Assembly (NCBI RefSeq): GCF_014633365.1
Contig: NC_068347.1
Span: 30,360,116 to 30,424,115 of the forward strand
Direction: 5' to 3'
Length of the DNA: 64,000 nucleotides
DNA from: Diospyros lotus
Taxonomy: Eukaryota; Streptophyta; Magnoliopsida; Ericales; Ebenaceae
Positions 59,654 through 64,000 of the stretch are shown here, piece after piece. Every line of letters starts with the position of its first letter. The first letter of the stretch is position 1. Under the pieces are notes generated by a model. It was not told the origin of the DNA. It searched no databases and was given only the letters and a program-made list of their open reading frames with translations. The position numbers and the translations under genes were made by a program.

Positions 59654-60959
59654 TTCTTGCACTTTAGTTCTCGTAGTGGGAAAAATATAAATTAAATTAT
59701 TTTATTTTTATTTAATAATTATATTAATTGATAATAAACATATCATATTTATAATAAATAAATGCTATTTAAAAATAAAATATATTTATTATTATTATTT
59801 AATTATTATCTCTAAAATATATATATTAAAAGAACATAATCAACTACGACAAAAAGACAGTGACGTGTCATATTGAATCATACTTTCATAAGGCATCACG
59901 GAGCAAACAATTGTTTTGTTTATACTTTCAATGAAAATTGTAAAATTTTTGGTGTTTGGAAGACGTGGAATATCTTCAATTCAACCTATTTAGTAAAAAT
60001 AATTAAATATTGTTAAATTAGCTTAATTAGCAGTTCATTAGGAGATAATCGTTTTGATTAAATATCGTTTAGTTATTTTAACTTTTTTTGTTAAGTAAAC
60101 TGTGGATGTTTTAGTAGTATCTTAGTATTAGAGAAATTTAAATGGTAATTATTTTAATAAATTATATATTTAAAGTAGTAGTAGTAGTAGTAGTAGTAGT
60201 TGTTGTAGTTTCAGTATTTGAGGGTCCAAAAGAACAATGAAATGAATGATGGCTGAAGCTCTGTCCAACAAAGAGAAATGGGCCACATGCCTCTTAACAA
60301 AACAACAATAATAAACTCAAGCTAATACAAATTAACATCATCCCTAATAATGTGATCTGTCTTTTTAAGTACTATGGACTTGGGGCAAATGAACACCCAA
60401 ATGTCCTTTAAAAATAATCTAATTATTATATAACTTTTCACACAATTATTAATCACAATAGTACTATAATAATTATCATTCAGGGTACCGAAAAAGTTTA
60501 CATTTATAGTATAAATATTAAAATATAACTCTCAAATTTTAAATATGAAGACCCCAATCTCCATTGGCACAACATAAAATAATTAAACTTGAAACATTTC
60601 GTGAGAACTTTGGCCTAACGGTTTAGTTATTAGGCCAAAATAATTGAGTACATAATTGTTATGTTGCTTGTGTCGGGCAATTGATAAATTGCTTGACGTG
60701 GGCAATTTGAAAGAGGGGGCATGGGCTCCATGGGAAGGGGTGGCCCACACACCAACCCACTACTAGCCTGCGTCTAACGCATATAACATATCAGCTCTGT
60801 AACCAAGCATATGTGGCTCAATGGATTCTCACTCTACTAATTTGATATAATCGAGCTCAAGATAATTTTGACTATCTCAACTCAATACACCTTAAAAGAA
60901 TTTGAGTTAAATACTATTTGTATCTGACCTAACAAATTCGCCTCCAACTCAAGAAAAAA
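59654..60959. other. AT-rich intergenic DNA
   Basis: No gene. It contains a (GTA)n run at about 60174-60200. Confidence 0.6.
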
Positions 60960-61310
60960 GAAAATAGAGTTCAATAAGAGAAACAGATGCCATGTTCTTT
61001 AACGGGGGTAAAATAGTTAATTTGCTAGGCACGTCCATTATAGGGGAGGTTAGGGATATTTATAAAAATATACATGTAACCGATGTAATTTAAGTAAATT
61101 TTTAGGGTGATATATGAAATTAACTCTTAAAATTATGATGTATAAAATAGTATTAGTTAATTAATTTGAACATTTTTAAAATTTAAAATAAAAGTATTCG
61201 TTAGGTGGTGGTTGAACGGTGAAAATGTTAATTTTCACATTTGAGGTGTAAATAACGTTAATTACCCATTGAGTACTGGCATTTAGACCATTACTAAATT
61301 TACTTTGACT

Positions 61311-61318
61311 TATAAAAG
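61311..61318 (+). promoter_or_regulatory. TATA box of peptide gene d
   Basis: TATAAAAG, 60 nt before the ATG. The leader is about 15 nt shorter than in copies a and c. Confidence 0.8.
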
Positions 61319-61370
61319 CCATGTGGTTGAAAGAAAAAAAGGAAACCATACCAAAGCCTTGACAACCAGA

Positions 61371-61640
61371 ATGAGCTCCACGCATTTCATTGTCATCTTC
61401 AGTTTGCTCTTGCTCTTGCTTGGATTGTCTTCTTCTTCATCTGTTAGCCATGAAAATGGCAGCAGGGATGATGATAATGGTGATGGGTACATCAATGCTC
61501 CTGCATATTGCACCAAAGTTCATTGTGGAGCTAAACCAATTGCTAAAGAGTACTGTTGGTGTTGTGTAAACGATGAGCCTATGCTGTGTCATTTATCTCT
61601 TGAAGAATGTCGAAGCAATTGTCATGCCATGATTACTTAG
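61371..61640 (+). CDS. Secreted cysteine-rich peptide (ESF1/Meg-like), copy d
   Basis: 89 aa, ATG 61371 (MSSTHFIVIFSLLLL). The cysteine domain reads AYCTKVHC...YCWCC...MLCHLSLEECRSNC: eight cysteines at residues 47, 52, 62, 64, 65, 73, 80 and 84. This is the canonical ESF1-like spacing, with a single first Cys and a Cys after CWCC, unlike copies a and c. Signal peptide and acidic linker as in the others. Single exon. Confidence 0.75.
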   Translation: MSSTHFIVIFSLLLLLLGLSSSSSVSHENGSRDDDNGDGYINAPAYCTKVHCGAKPIAKEYCWCCVNDEPMLCHLSLEECRSNCHAMIT

Positions 61641-63010
61641 TCATCTCTGACTTGCTTGCTTGTGTTATTTTCAATCATTTTATCAATGGAAAAGTAGAAG
61701 TTTATGGTATCAATTCAATGCTTTTGGTCCCTTGTGCTTAATTGTGCAATTTTTAAACATTCAACATCTTAAAAATATAATCAATTCAAGAATAAATCAT
61801 CATAACAATGCAACAAATACAAATTAAGTGTGTTCAATAATAAATTTATTGGAGAAAAATTCTAAGAAAATCTTGTATAGGTTATAAGTTGAATCTTAAA
61901 AAAAATTTAAGGAAAGGGTTACCAAGTTCTAGGTTGAATTCAATTAAAGAATGGTAACTTCTAATGACATAAGTTGTTGTTTAATATTAAAAAAATATTT
62001 CTACTTGACTCCTCTTCCTTTGGTAACCATGAAAATGGAAATTTCAATTCCAAAGAAAATTGCCAATTGTTTTTTGAAATTCAATGGGAATTCTATTTTG
62101 TATGAAAAGTTTTTTTTTTTTTTTTTGGATTCTAAAGGGAGGCCAATGGAATTAGAATTTCAATTTTCAAATTCTTTAAGAATTTCAAACAAGATATTTA
62201 GTGTGTTAAAATTATGAATTTTAATTAATTTAGATATTTTGAATACTCAAACTATAAATAGTTGTTAGGTGGATGTTGATTGTTGAATGATAAAAATTGT
62301 AATTCCACAAGTAATTCCACAACCTAAGAAAATCTTATATATGGTATTATTTAATGCGATGACATAATATCATTGTAATAGTAGTGATTGTCAGGGTGTC
62401 GCACAAGAAAAACGATCCTACTTATCAAGGGCAACTAATCATACTGGAGTCTATATTCAATTATTGTTATTGTTTTCCCATTTATTTACAATGTCAGGGT
62501 GCGTGTGTTGAAGACGTGAATCACTTGTTGACCAAGTGTTTAAATAGGGTGATTTTACACAATTTAGAGACATATTTAGAATAACGATAAGTTTATGGTA
62601 TCACAAGAACAAAAATGTAAAAGTTCGTAAACAAAAATGTGTTTGGCCAATATTGTTTGTTTTATATGTGAAAACAATTACATAATCCTAAGTCTCTCTA
62701 TCTCTTTGTGTTATAAGGTGCCTTGGGAAAATCAAAACCAAAATTCGAAAATCCTAGAAGTATTCCAAGAAGGCCGAAGACCTGGATGACCCCGAAAGAG
62801 TCTTCTAGGAAAGAGTCTTCCTAAGACTCCAAAGTGTTTCCAAGCTAGCCTAGTCTTTAAGCTCATCCATGCTTAGGACTTATCTGAAGAATTTTTTGAG
62901 CTCAAGTCTCTCGATGACTCGAGATTTTTGAAGAGACCCATCCGAAGGATACTCATCAGGGTGTTTGATCCCTGAAGATATCTCTAGACCTTTCGGCCTC
63001 ACTCATCCGG

Positions 63011-64000
63011 AGGATACTCATCACTCCTAGGTGTACAGAGACTCCATTTACTCTTAACTTACGCTCTAATACCAAAATTGTAAGGCCCGCTTCCAAATAT
63101 TCGAAAGAAGGTGCTTGCATAGATGATATAGAACAAAACTGAACTCAATTAACAACTCATTTCATTTCTGGCAGCGGAAATTAAATTAAGATTCAATTAC
63201 ATTTTCAAAATCTCATAACCCTAGGCTCGATGGCCATACAAAATAATAAGAGGTTCAAATGCCAATAAATATAATAGATTCTAATCACTATGAAACCTCA
63301 CCAAATCACTAACTAGGATATTTGAAATTAGGACGCATCTCCGTGCACCACTATTCCTAGACTGCAGTCCTACTGGACTTGCCCCCAATAACAGTCTTTC
63401 CTTTACCTAGAATAGCAAAGAAGATCAAGTGAGCCACAAGGCTCAACAAGTTCAAGAAACAATGGACAATATATAGGATCCAAGAACATGATGACACCAA
63501 GAAGAGTAATCAAGGACTCCACAATTATATACAAGATTCATAATTCATGAATTTATCAATTCAACTTAATATATCATGTCACCATGTATCACTATGCAAA
63601 TGTGCATAAAATTTCAATATCATTATCAATTCTCACAGGCTCGCAAGCCATCAATCAATACATGCAAGAGTGCATCATTTCACTATCAATATCAATTTTC
63701 CCGACTCTCAAGCCATAAATCGATGCATGCAAAAGTGCATAAGTTCCATAAAATCTCACAAATAAATATGGAGCCAACCTGCCAGACTATGGCCACCTTA
63801 TCCCACACCAGGTGCTCTAGGGTACCCTTTTTCCCTCTGCGCAAAATAATAGATGCGAAAAACACATATATATATATAATGTACATGTATGCATCATGTA
63901 TGCATTTGCCAACCACATGTATTTAAATTCTTATTTCTCAATATTCATTCTTTCAACACCATTTGCCCATACCGGGTATTTTATCATCATCAAATAATTC
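63011..64000. other. Possible start of another LTR-type repeat, cut by the window
   Basis: From 63079 the sequence TGTAAGGCCCGCTTCC resembles the TGTAA...CCC start of plant gypsy LTRs, and GTGAGCCACAAGGCTCAACA is reminiscent of such LTRs read backwards. No coding domain is seen before the window ends. Weak evidence only. Confidence 0.3.

Larger units (their letters stand above)
60960..63010. repeat. Partial third unit (C) of the duplication
   Basis: Matches 56400-58420 of unit B around the peptide gene and its 3' flank, without the hydrolase. Confidence 0.75.

Overview
This window is nuclear DNA from a flowering plant, probably a eudicot. The evidence is AT-rich intergenic DNA, intron-split genes with GT/AG borders, plant gene families and plant-type transposons. 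No prokaryotic or organellar gene blocks, rRNA or tRNA genes were seen.

Left part (1-6.6 kb): a minus-strand group D (TDY) MAP kinase of the MPK16 type. Seven coding exons can be placed between 4001 and 554, and the 3' exons lie beyond the left edge. A Tourist-like MITE (5519-6028) sits in the upstream spacer.

Transposon island (6.66-27.93 kb): two Ty3/gypsy LTR retrotransposons of the Tat kind stand side by side, each with exact 5-bp target duplications. Element 1 (6664-16205, 398-bp LTRs) has a damaged pol: a frameshift at a G run and a deletion in the front of reverse transcriptase. Element 2 (16337-27930, 701-bp LTRs with no difference visible to me) carries one open 1843-aa gag-pol. Both carry, on the opposite strand between pol and the 3' LTR, a gene that reads well as three coding exons plus a 5'-leader intron, with its own TATA box. 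Its first exon resembles the plant 'putative gypsy type transposon' domain and its last exon is a coiled coil.

Right part (28-64 kb): a tandemly duplicated block. Each full unit has a minus-strand dienelactone hydrolase-family gene (seven exons, including one of 22 nt) followed by a small plus-strand gene for a secreted cysteine-rich peptide of ESF1/Meg type. Unit A is about 30.8-46.1 kb and unit B about 47.3-57.6 kb. A third, partial unit (about 61-63 kb) holds only the peptide gene. Four peptide genes are visible (45316, 46279, 56816, 61371); the second is frameshifted. The hydrolase in unit B has a stop codon directly after its ATG and is probably a recent pseudogene. Shared and private insertions allow the duplication to be ordered in time: a Tourist MITE and LINE relics are shared, while a 5.07-kb LTR-type insertion, a hAT MITE and a 476-bp intron insertion are found only in unit A.

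All coordinates and splice sites were read by eye. Family assignments rest on recalled motifs, not on searches.
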